Origin: an uncultured Phocaeicola sp.
GTDB lineage: Bacteria > Bacteroidota > Bacteroidia > Bacteroidales > Bacteroidaceae
Assembly: GCA_944322395.1 (NCBI GenBank)
Contig: CALUPA010000020.1
Location: forward strand, 1-38,479
DNA length: 38,479 bases
Direction of reading: 5' to 3'
Shown here piece by piece: positions 31,305 through 38,479 of this stretch. Both the position numbers and the translations under genes were made by a program. Position 1 is the first letter of the stretch. Every line of letters starts with the position of its first letter. The notes beneath the pieces are model-generated. The model made no database searches, had not been told where the DNA came from, and worked only from the letters and a program-made list of their open reading frames with translations.

Positions 31305-33722
31305 ATGAGACTAAGAAAAGATATTGTATTCTTACTATTGCTCGGAATAGGCAGTCCGATGACATATGCCTCGGGTAAGGCTGTGATGAGAACAGATAAT
31401 TCACAGACTATAAATCAAAATATTGATGAAGTAAAACTTAAGGAACTGCAAGAATTCCGCAAAAAATATAAACTGTCGGAACCAAAAGCTTCGGAAAGTG
31501 AATTGAAAGCAGCTCAGATGGCTCTGAAAATGCTTATGTTGCAACGTACGGGTGATTATACTGTAACCGGAGCTGATTTGTGGGGTGATAAGGTTATGAA
31601 CCAGCATCTTAGGGATGTTGCTAAAAACGTAAGAGTCTTAGCGTATGGAGCATTGACGTTGGGAAAGTCGGGAAAGGCTGATTTGGATTTGTATCTTGAT
31701 TATCTGTTTACGCATAACTTCTTCCTAAGAATGCCTAAACTGGTTTATAGTAACTATAGTGATGTGAGAAAGATTCCTACTGACTTTATGAGTGCGATTC
31801 CTGTACTGGATGATGTACGCAAGGCTAAAGTTATTGCTGCAGTACAGAAATTGCTGGAGGTTGATGTTATACGCCAGGGAGACAAGGCTATTATGAAGTG
31901 GATAAGTTCTGACTATATTTTTAATGTAGTACCTTATGTGTTTGATTTGGCCATTGCAAATCCTGACGACCAGCAGGCTATACAGGACTTGCAGTTGTTG
32001 TCTGGTTTTCTGAGAGTATGTACACGCTATAATGTAGGTAATAAGGATATTCTTAAACCTGACGGAACAGGATTCCATCATAATGCGCATTACAATGGAT
32101 ATATGTATTCATATAGAAGTTGGGTAGGATATTTTTACCGCTTTAAAGGAACGACATTGAAGATTGATAGAAAATCATATGAAAGACTTAAGAATGCCGT
32201 TGTAACCCTATATATGACAGCAATATGTGCTGAAGGAGATAAAAACCGTATTTATGCGAATAGTATGGCGGGACGTCATCCGTTCTATAGCATAGAAGTT
32301 CCGTTTACTCAAGAATTGTTTGAACAACTTGTAGAAATAGGAGGAGATGTAATGGGTACAGATATTGATAAGGATCTGGCAGCTTATTATAATTATTTCT
32401 TTAAGACAAACAAATATGATGTTCCTGCAATTGATGCTAATGGATTCTATCAGTACAATTACAGTTCTGCTGGTGTATATCGTCAGCCAGGCTGGGTGGC
32501 TGTAATGAAATGTCCTACAGCAATGCTTTGGGGTAGTGAGATTTATAATAAGACCAACAGATTCGGAAGATATCAGAGTCATGGTACTTTGGAAGTGTTA
32601 TATGAAGGCGGATTGGAAGCAAGTGGATATCCGTCGAATAATGATAATAAGGGTGCCGGATGGGATTGGAATATGATGCCTGGTAGTACTACTGTACATT
32701 ATATGGATTGGGCGGAAATGATGCCTTATAAGAATGATAAGGATAGGTTTGACCAAAAGGCGAAGACTACTAATTTTGCCGGTGCTGTTTCCATGAAGGA
32801 ATATGGACTTTTTGCTGCTGCTTTCGATCAGGGAGATAGTTGGGGAAGCCAGAGATTTGTTCCTACGAATCTGACTTTCTGCAAGTCTGTATTGGCTGTA
32901 GACGGAATGCTGTTCAGCATAGGTAACGGTATATCTGCAAAAGGGCAGTATGCAGACAATATGACTACTGCAACTAATCTGTTCCAGACTATCGTAACCA
33001 AGAACTATAATAAACTTATGGTGAATGGAAAATCTGTTGGTAATGAAAGTAAGATGACAATCCCTTCTGCAGAACCTGTAACAATGATAAATCCTGTATC
33101 TACAGGTTTCTTTGTTCCTGCAGGACATGATGATATACAGGTGGTTTATGCCAAACAACAGACTCCTTCTTCTGAGGGACTTGCAGCAAAACCGGCTACA
33201 GAGGTTGCAGCAAAGGCTTACATCAATCATGGAGTTAAACCTGAAAAGAAGGACTATACCTTTATTGTTGTACCGGCAGCGGATGAAGCAAAGATGAAGG
33301 AAGTTGCAGAAAAGCAGATCAAAGGTGAATTGTTTAGTGTTGTAGAAATGCAAGATTCATTGCATATCATAAAATATATCCCTAGAAATGTTTTGGCATA
33401 TTCTTTCTTTACTCCGGCTAAAAATTTGAACGCAGGAGAGGTTGTTTCTTCTGCTACAGAACTTTTGCTCATAGAAGAGAAGGATACTGAAGGAAATCTT
33501 AAACTGGCCATCTCAAACCCTAACTTGAGACCAAAAGCTATTGACGATAAAAACTGGAGAGAATTGCCAACTCCTGCATTCATAGAATTGAAGGGAGCAT
33601 GGCAGGCTGATGGAAACATGCCTGGGGTTTTCCTAAAAACAATGGATAATGGCAATACAGAGGTTTCATGTCTGTTAAGAAATGGTATGCCTGTTTATAT
33701 AAATCTGAAAAAAGTGAAGTAA
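31305..33722 (+). CDS. Polysaccharide lyase family 8 (chondroitin/hyaluronan lyase-like)
   Basis: An 805-residue exported enzyme: signal peptide cut near TYASG, no lipobox, hence periplasmic. PL8 lyases cleave uronic-acid glycans by beta-elimination. The alpha/alpha toroid occupies about residues 45-400, and the anti-parallel beta super-sandwich about 420-700, followed by a small C-terminal beta domain. Catalytic residues can be placed by spacing against chondroitinase ABC (His501, Tyr508, Arg560, Glu653): His259 and Tyr266 in HNAHYNGY, Arg324 in MAGRHP, and Glu412 in WGSEIYNKTNRFGRY. All are present. PL8 includes chondroitin AC/ABC, hyaluronan and xanthan lyases. The neighbours favour a glycosaminoglycan, but the exact substrate is open. 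It is the last gene of the PUL, before a strong terminator. Confidence 0.9.
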   Translation: MRLRKDIVFLLLLGIGSPMTYASGKAVMRTDNSQTINQNIDEVKLKELQEFRKKYKLSEPKASESELKAAQMALKMLMLQRTGDYTVTGADLWGDKVMNQHLRDVAKNVRVLAYGALTLGKSGKADLDLYLDYLFTHNFFLRMPKLVYSNYSDVRKIPTDFMSAIPVLDDVRKAKVIAAVQKLLEVDVIRQGDKAIMKWISSDYIFNVVPYVFDLAIANPDDQQAIQDLQLLSGFLRVCTRYNVGNKDILKPDGTGFHHNAHYNGYMYSYRSWVGYFYRFKGTTLKIDRKSYERLKNAVVTLYMTAICAEGDKNRIYANSMAGRHPFYSIEVPFTQELFEQLVEIGGDVMGTDIDKDLAAYYNYFFKTNKYDVPAIDANGFYQYNYSSAGVYRQPGWVAVMKCPTAMLWGSEIYNKTNRFGRYQSHGTLEVLYEGGLEASGYPSNNDNKGAGWDWNMMPGSTTVHYMDWAEMMPYKNDKDRFDQKAKTTNFAGAVSMKEYGLFAAAFDQGDSWGSQRFVPTNLTFCKSVLAVDGMLFSIGNGISAKGQYADNMTTATNLFQTIVTKNYNKLMVNGKSVGNESKMTIPSAEPVTMINPVSTGFFVPAGHDDIQVVYAKQQTPSSEGLAAKPATEVAAKAYINHGVKPEKKDYTFIVVPAADEAKMKEVAEKQIKGELFSVVEMQDSLHIIKYIPRNVLAYSFFTPAKNLNAGEVVSSATELLLIEEKDTEGNLKLAISNPNLRPKAIDDKNWRELPTPAFIELKGAWQADGNMPGVFLKTMDNGNTEVSCLLRNGMPVYINLKKVK

Positions 33723-33739
33723 TATCAGATTAAGTTATT

Positions 33740-33790
33740 ATAAAGAAACTCTCCTGAAAGTCACTCCTACTTTCAGGAGAGTTTCTTTAT
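33740..33790. terminator. Bidirectional terminator between the PL8 and HTCS genes
   Basis: A perfect stem of about 22 base pairs (arms near 33740-33761 and 33769-33790) with a 7-base loop, A-rich at its left foot and T-rich at its right. It closes the PUL on the plus strand and the convergent HTCS gene on the minus strand, whose stop codon begins three bases further on. Confidence 0.9.
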
Positions 33791-33792
33791 GT

Positions 33793-36700
33793 TTAATTAT
33801 CCGATTCCCCTTTTCTATAAGAAAGAGGACTGATGTTATATAAATCTTTAAAACATTTAGAAAAATATCTAGCTGAACTAAAGCCTATCATTTCTGCTAT
33901 TTCTGTTATGTTTAATTCTGGGTTATTACGTAATAGGAATGCACCTCGCTTTAGTCGTATGTTGATGATAAAATCGTTAGGTGTTTGTCCTGTTATTGCT
34001 TTAATCTTTGAAAACAGGTTTGTCCTTGCCATTCCCATTTCACGTGCAAATGTATTCATATTGAAATCTGCGTTTCCAATGTTTTCTTCAATAATTGATG
34101 TAGCCTTATCAAGAATTTCTTTGTCTATCTTATTAGTAGCCAGCATTTGTACGTTAGTTTCAGGTTGATGGCTGAATTTTTCCTGAAGTAGTATTCTGGA
34201 GTTTATAAGATTATTGCATCTGGATATTAGCAGACGTGTATTGAAGGGTTTCGTTATATAATCGTCTGCTCCAGTTTGAAAACCTTCGATGTATTGCTCT
34301 ACAGCAGTTTGAGCTGTAAGTAGGATAACTGGTATATGGCTTGTAGAAGGAGTCGATTTAATTCTTCTGCATAGTTCTTTTCCGTCCATACCAGGCATCA
34401 TTACATCAGTAATTAATATGTCAGGCATTATATTTTCTATTTGCTCTAGCGCTTCTTCAGCACTTGCTAGATCATGTATGGAGTAGAATGGACTGAGTAT
34501 ATCTTTTATTATGGAACGTATCTCTTCATTATCTTCTACTATCATCATGATTGGTTTATTTTTGGATTCTGGTGTATTCTTTATTTCAGAATCTATACTT
34601 TTATCGTAAACCATAGGTTCTACAACGATTTCATTGGCAAGTAATGTCGTTTGCTGTTGTCGTATGTTTTTCTCCTCGGTTTTGTATAGAATTTCTGTAT
34701 CAGAATATATTTCTTTATTCAGTGGAAGTGTAACTGTAAATGTTGAACCTTGGTTTATTTTACTACTTACCTCGATATTCCCATGATGCATTTTTACTAT
34801 ACTCTTCACAAGTGCTAGGCCTATTCCTGATCCAGTCATGTCTGAAGTCCCAGAATTGCTTTCAGACTGATAGAATATATCAAATATTCTTGGAATGTCT
34901 TTTTCTGGAATCCCTTCACCATTGTCGGTAATGGATATTGCAGCATCGTTATTATCTTTCTTTATATTTATTGATATGTGTCCTCCTTCTTTTGTGTGTT
35001 TGACTGCATTGAATAGAAGATTATTTATGACTTTCTGAATGTGCTTTGCATCATACCACATTTCAATGTCCTCATGTGAGGTCTTAAATTCCAGTGTAAT
35101 TGATTTCTTGAGTGCATAGTCATAGAACAACATATAGTTCTCTTTAAGGAATTCTACAATGTTACCTTTACTTACTTGCAGTTTTAAGTGTCCTAACTCA
35201 TGCTTGCGATAATCTAATAACTCTGTTATAAGTTCTCGTAGTTGCATGCAACTGTGATACATTGATGATAACTTTGAGTATATTTGTGGACTGAACTTAT
35301 TGTTCTGTATAAGAGTCTCAATTTGTGAAATAATAAGAGTTAATGGAGTGCGGAATTCATGTGAAATATTTGTGAAGAGTTTTAGTTGAGCCTGGTTCTC
35401 TTTCTTAATGTTCTCAGCATGCTGTTGCTCTATCTTTAATGATTCAGAAAGATGCAGACGAGTGAGGTAAATGCTGATAAGATACCATGCTATTCCTGAT
35501 ATTGTAAGTATATATAGTATATATGCTATAGGAGTCTGGTAGAATGGAGCTCTAATTGTTATATTTAGTCTGTATGGCTTACATATGGATTCGTCTACAT
35601 TTTGTGGTTTTATTAAAAGTGTATATTTGCCAGGATGAAGGTTGGTGTAAATTATTTCATTGGAATTTCTTGTATCATTCCATTTGTCGGAGAAACCTTC
35701 TAGCTTATATATTATTTTGTCTTTGTTCTCAGGGATAAAGTTTGTTACAGCAAACTCAAGGCAAAGCATATTTTGTTTATGGTTTAATTCAATATGTTTT
35801 GTGTATTCTATCGATTCGCTTAGAATTCCACTTTCATCTCCTGCTTCAATATATTTTCCGTTCACTAAAAGTCCTGTGGCCATAATATTGTATGGCTTCG
35901 GCTGGCGTTTCAAGTCTTTTTCGAAGAAAGATACCATATTGTGTATACCACCTAGAAATATCTCACCGTTTTTTGTGATGTAGAGCGAATTTTCGTTAAT
36001 GGCATTTATTGGTAGCCCGTTATCTGAGTTGAAGTTTTGAAATTTTTTTGTTGATTTATCAAAAATAGAAAAACCATCAGTTGTGATTAATAGCAGATTA
36101 TCACTGATTGTTGATTCAATAGCTTGATATATACAATCATTAGACAGATTATTCTTCTTTTTGTCAAAGTTTATGAATTTGTCAGTGTTAGGGTCATATA
36201 GGTCAAGGCCGCTTCCGGATGTACACAGCCATATGTTTCCATTACTGTCAGTGATAATGTTATTTATATTATTGTTGCTGAGTGAGCCTGCTGTATAGCT
36301 GTCGTGACGGAAGTTTTTTATATAGCCTGTTTTGATGTTGTAAACATAAACACCTTCACCGGTAGCTGCTATCCATAGATTTCCGTTATTGTCGAAATTT
36401 ATATCGGCTACCATCCCTAGTTTTTGTCTTTTAGGAAGGTTATCCAGTAACTGTCTGCATTTACCGTTTCTCTTAGATAGCAGACATATCCCATTTTGCG
36501 TAGCTATTACTAATGTGTCTGACGAATATTCTTCAATATCTCTGATTATATCGGAAGGTAATGATGTTTTATCTCCTGTTACAGTTCTGTATACAGTTAT
36601 ACTGCCAGTGTTGAGTTCGTATTTGTTTAATCCTCCTGTGTGTGTTCCTATCCATAACGTGTGTCTTGTTTCATCTAAATATAATGATTTGATGTTGTTA

Positions 36701-37869
36701 TGTGAAATGGTGTTTTTTTTACCGGATTTTCCAATAAACCATTTGAATTTTCCTGTTGCTCGGTCTAAATAGTTTACTCCTCCTCCCTCGGTTGCTATCC
36801 ATAGGTTACCTTTACTGTCTTCTAGCATGCGACCTACAATAGGGCTGCTGAGACCTTTTTCTTCTATAACTGAATATTCATATCTATTATATATTGAATA
36901 TTCAGGATTTATATAGTTAACACCTCCGAAATACGTACCAATCCACAGAGTTCCTTGTTTGTCCTTTTCTATACACCAAACTGAGGAGTGGGTAAGATTA
37001 TGTTGCGAATTGCCTGATGGTATGTGTATGAATTTTTTTGTGATATTGTCGTATTTGTCAATGCCATTAAAAGTTCCTATCCACATATTACCATAATTAT
37101 CTTGACAGATTGCTCTGACAAAATCAGATGATATGGAACTGTTTGTTTTGTCGTTTGTTTTTCTGTGGTTTATGATTTGTCCTGATTCTTTAATGATAAA
37201 CAAACCGTTGTCCCAGCTTCCTGCCCATAAGGAGTTCTCTTTATCAATGTATAACTGGGTGATATTTCCAGTTTGGATGACTTTCAATAGTTTTTTCGTG
37301 ATTATATTATATTTATAAATACCGCGTGACGTACCAATCCACATATTTTCTGATTCGTCAATGGTCATTGAGTTTATAACATCTACTTCTGCAGGTAAAG
37401 TATAGAACTCTTCAAAAGAAGATGTGGAATTGTTGAATATGTAAATGGTATTATCTATACTTATGTATAGCTCTTTCTTGTAATATATACAGTCTGTTTT
37501 TCCTTTGTGTAATTTACTGAATCGGTGTGTGTGCATATCAAATTCACATACTCCATCTATAGTGAGAATATAAACATAACCGTTTTTGTTTCCTGTAACT
37601 TTCTGTATGAAATTTGATGGTAAGCTATATGGATTGTCTTTTTCTGTTTTGAATGTGTGTATATTTTTCCCATTGTATACATTTAGGCCAACTCTAGTTC
37701 CTATCCATAACATGTTGTGCTCATCAATATATATACTGTTGACAGACAGTTGTGACAAACCCTCGTCCGTAGTGAGATGATTGAAGGATGTGGTTTGAGA
37801 ATATAAATTCAAGGTAAATGTAGTTAGTGTAAATAATAGTAGCTTGAATATGATTTTATAATTTGTCAT
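33793..37869 (-). CDS. Hybrid two-component system regulator of the PUL
   Basis: One-protein sensor and activator, 1358 residues from the ATG at 37869 (a TTG seven codons upstream is less likely). In order: signal peptide (MTNYKIIFKLLLFTLTTFTL); a periplasmic double beta-propeller with many LWIGT-type repeats (about 30-690); a Y_Y_Y domain (LHPGKYTLLIKP); a membrane span (about 775-795); a histidine kinase with His837 in FTNISHEFRTPLTLI, the N box NNLLFNAVKHT and the G boxes DNGEGIP and GSGIGLALVKSI; a receiver with phospho-acceptor Asp1155 in LITDVMMPGMDG; and an AraC-type DNA-binding domain ending NISPLSYRKG. HTCS proteins sense oligosaccharides in the periplasm and switch on their PUL, so this one likely drives the susC promoter. 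All phosphorelay residues are present. Confidence 0.96.
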   Translation of the reverse strand: MTNYKIIFKLLLFTLTTFTLNLYSQTTSFNHLTTDEGLSQLSVNSIYIDEHNMLWIGTRVGLNVYNGKNIHTFKTEKDNPYSLPSNFIQKVTGNKNGYVYILTIDGVCEFDMHTHRFSKLHKGKTDCIYYKKELYISIDNTIYIFNNSTSSFEEFYTLPAEVDVINSMTIDESENMWIGTSRGIYKYNIITKKLLKVIQTGNITQLYIDKENSLWAGSWDNGLFIIKESGQIINHRKTNDKTNSSISSDFVRAICQDNYGNMWIGTFNGIDKYDNITKKFIHIPSGNSQHNLTHSSVWCIEKDKQGTLWIGTYFGGVNYINPEYSIYNRYEYSVIEEKGLSSPIVGRMLEDSKGNLWIATEGGGVNYLDRATGKFKWFIGKSGKKNTISHNNIKSLYLDETRHTLWIGTHTGGLNKYELNTGSITVYRTVTGDKTSLPSDIIRDIEEYSSDTLVIATQNGICLLSKRNGKCRQLLDNLPKRQKLGMVADINFDNNGNLWIAATGEGVYVYNIKTGYIKNFRHDSYTAGSLSNNNINNIITDSNGNIWLCTSGSGLDLYDPNTDKFINFDKKKNNLSNDCIYQAIESTISDNLLLITTDGFSIFDKSTKKFQNFNSDNGLPINAINENSLYITKNGEIFLGGIHNMVSFFEKDLKRQPKPYNIMATGLLVNGKYIEAGDESGILSESIEYTKHIELNHKQNMLCLEFAVTNFIPENKDKIIYKLEGFSDKWNDTRNSNEIIYTNLHPGKYTLLIKPQNVDESICKPYRLNITIRAPFYQTPIAYILYILTISGIAWYLISIYLTRLHLSESLKIEQQHAENIKKENQAQLKLFTNISHEFRTPLTLIISQIETLIQNNKFSPQIYSKLSSMYHSCMQLRELITELLDYRKHELGHLKLQVSKGNIVEFLKENYMLFYDYALKKSITLEFKTSHEDIEMWYDAKHIQKVINNLLFNAVKHTKEGGHISINIKKDNNDAAISITDNGEGIPEKDIPRIFDIFYQSESNSGTSDMTGSGIGLALVKSIVKMHHGNIEVSSKINQGSTFTVTLPLNKEIYSDTEILYKTEEKNIRQQQTTLLANEIVVEPMVYDKSIDSEIKNTPESKNKPIMMIVEDNEEIRSIIKDILSPFYSIHDLASAEEALEQIENIMPDILITDVMMPGMDGKELCRRIKSTPSTSHIPVILLTAQTAVEQYIEGFQTGADDYITKPFNTRLLISRCNNLINSRILLQEKFSHQPETNVQMLATNKIDKEILDKATSIIEENIGNADFNMNTFAREMGMARTNLFSKIKAITGQTPNDFIINIRLKRGAFLLRNNPELNITEIAEMIGFSSARYFSKCFKDLYNISPLSYRKGESDN

Positions 37870-37887
37870 AGGCTTTGTCTTATTGGA

Positions 37888-37895
37888 CAAAAATA
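37888..37895 (-). promoter_or_regulatory. Possible -7 box of the HTCS gene
   Basis: On the minus strand TATTTTTG fits TAnnTTTG and lies 18 bases before the ATG at 37869, so the leader would be very short. No -33 element is evident. Confidence 0.3.
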
Positions 37896-37938
37896 GGTAA
37901 TTTTTCTGATTATATGGTATAAGTTTTACACTCTTTTC

Positions 37939-37969
37939 TTGTGTGAATATTGAATTTGTCTTATATTTG
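37939..37969 (+). promoter_or_regulatory. Promoter of the DUF3467 gene
   Basis: TTG at 37939-37941 and TATATTTG at 37962-37969 are 20 bases apart, a good Bacteroidetes promoter. The ATG follows 25 bases after the -7 box. Confidence 0.6.
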
Positions 37970-37994
37970 TCAAAGTATTTAAATTAAATTTATC

Positions 37995-38333
37995 ATGGAA
38001 AACGAAAACAAGAATAATCAGTTACAAATAGAACTGAAAGAGGAGGTTGCAAAAGGAACATATGCAAACCTCGCTATTATAACACATTCAACTTCAGAGT
38101 TTATAATCGATTTTGTCTCTGTATTGCCAGGTTTGCCAAAGGCAGGAGTGCAGTCAAGAATAGTAATGACTCCTGAAAATGCAAAAAGATTGATGTATGC
38201 ATTGCAGGATAATATGATAAAATATGAAAGAAATTTCGGAACAGTAAAGATGCCTGAGGAAAGAAACGCACAAGGTGAGAAAGCTGGCAAAACATTTGTT
38301 CCACCGTTGAGCGATTTTAAAGGAGAAGCTTAA
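37995..38333 (+). CDS. DUF3467 protein
   Basis: A small cytoplasmic protein of 112 residues with no signal peptide or membrane segment. The core IITHSTSEFIIDFVSVLPGLPKAGVQSRIVMTPENAKRL is characteristic of DUF3467, whose function is unknown. The family motif (STSEFIIDF, then TPENAKRL, then a helix YALQDNMIKYERNFG) is complete. In Bacteroides this gene, as I recall, lies next to rpoC and ahead of the rpsL-rpsG-fusA operon, suggesting a link to the gene-expression machinery. Here it has its own promoter and terminator, and about 30 kb part it from rpoC. The start is the only reasonable ATG. Confidence 0.88.
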   Translation: MENENKNNQLQIELKEEVAKGTYANLAIITHSTSEFIIDFVSVLPGLPKAGVQSRIVMTPENAKRLMYALQDNMIKYERNFGTVKMPEERNAQGEKAGKTFVPPLSDFKGEA

Positions 38334-38356
38334 AAAAATATAAAAAACGTTTGTTT

Positions 38357-38392
38357 AGGTCTGATTTGTGCTCTTTTGCATGAATCAGACCT
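38357..38392 (+). terminator. Intrinsic terminator of the DUF3467 gene
   Basis: A stem of 10 base pairs (AGGTCTGATT with AATCAGACCT) encloses a 16-base loop that may pair further, and a run of six T follows at once. It lies 24 bases after the stop codon. Confidence 0.87.
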
Positions 38393-38410
38393 TTTTTATT
38401 TTGAAAAGTG

Positions 38411-38441
38411 TTTGTGTATTAAAAACTTATTCGTACCTTTG
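38411..38441 (+). promoter_or_regulatory. Strong consensus promoter of the next operon
   Basis: TTTG at 38411-38414 and TACCTTTG at 38434-38441 are exactly 19 bases apart, the best Bacteroidetes promoter in the window. The gene it drives lies outside; by recalled gene order in Bacteroides it could be rpsL. Confidence 0.75.
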
Positions 38442-38479
38442 CAACCCGAAATATGTAGTTTCGCTTTAGGATTGGAATT
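38442..38479 (+). other. Start of a transcript leader, cut by the window end
   Basis: The first bases after the promoter contain a small hairpin, CGAAA and TTTCG around a 7-base loop (38447-38463). No start codon with a supported frame is reached before the window ends. Confidence 0.4.

Noticed and set aside
32598-33353. A 251-residue open frame on the minus strand opposite the PL8 gene
   Set aside because: It lies wholly inside a well-supported lyase gene, its protein is rich in Cys, His, Arg and Ile in the manner of an antisense frame, and it has no start context or known domain.

Overview
The window reads as a single, intact stretch of chromosome from a low-GC member of the Bacteroidota, most likely family Bacteroidaceae (Bacteroides, Phocaeicola or a Prevotella relative). 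The reasons are the lengths and wording of RpoB (1270 aa) and RpoC (1428 aa), promoters of the Bacteroidetes type (TTTG, about 19 bases, TAnnTTTG), the near absence of strong Shine-Dalgarno sequences, a SusC/SusD pair and a hybrid two-component system (HTCS). The genus cannot be fixed from the sequence alone. No tRNA, rRNA, CRISPR array, transposase or integrase was seen.

Region 1 (1-9195) holds rpoB and rpoC as a tight pair, ended by a strong hairpin that also serves the convergent 6-phosphofructokinase gene. Region 2 (9338-17833) is a run of plus-strand genes: a GH3-type acyl-adenylating enzyme (the auxin-conjugase fold, not a glycosidase), then three envelope genes (an Ig-like lipoprotein, a DUF3108 protein that overlaps it by 4 bases, and a lytic transglycosylase with a LysM-like tail), then a secreted GH2 beta-galactosidase. 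A 421-base gap follows. It contains a very long hairpin and then the promoter and possible operator of the next operon.

Region 3 (18203-37895) is a compact polysaccharide utilisation locus (PUL). It has SusC, SusD, a DUF5017 surface-binding lipoprotein, a DUF4988 plus beta-helix lipoprotein of unknown role, two tandem paralogous large lipoproteins (DUF4955-like, PL29-like by locus layout) and a PL8-family lyase with its His/Tyr/Arg/Glu catalytic set visible. All seven genes are on one strand with gaps of 12-28 bases. A convergent HTCS gene follows across a shared bidirectional terminator. The PL8 enzyme and the order of genes recall the chondroitin/hyaluronan PUL of Bacteroides thetaiotaomicron, so uronic-acid glycosaminoglycans are the best-guess substrate. 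The inferred scheme is surface binding and cleavage by the lipoproteins, import through SusCD, periplasmic depolymerisation by PL8, and sensing of the product by the HTCS. No sulfatase and no GH88 unsaturated glucuronyl hydrolase is present, so sulfate removal and the final cut of the lyase product must be done from elsewhere or are not needed.

Region 4 (37962-38479) holds a small DUF3467 protein with its own promoter and terminator, then a textbook promoter and the start of a transcript leader running off the end. In other Bacteroides (from memory) DUF3467 lies directly after rpoC and before rpsL. If so, about 30 kb of metabolic and PUL genes separate normally adjacent core genes here. Nothing in the window is clearly a wholly new system. 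The least understood parts are the tandem DUF4955-like proteins and the beta-helix lipoprotein.
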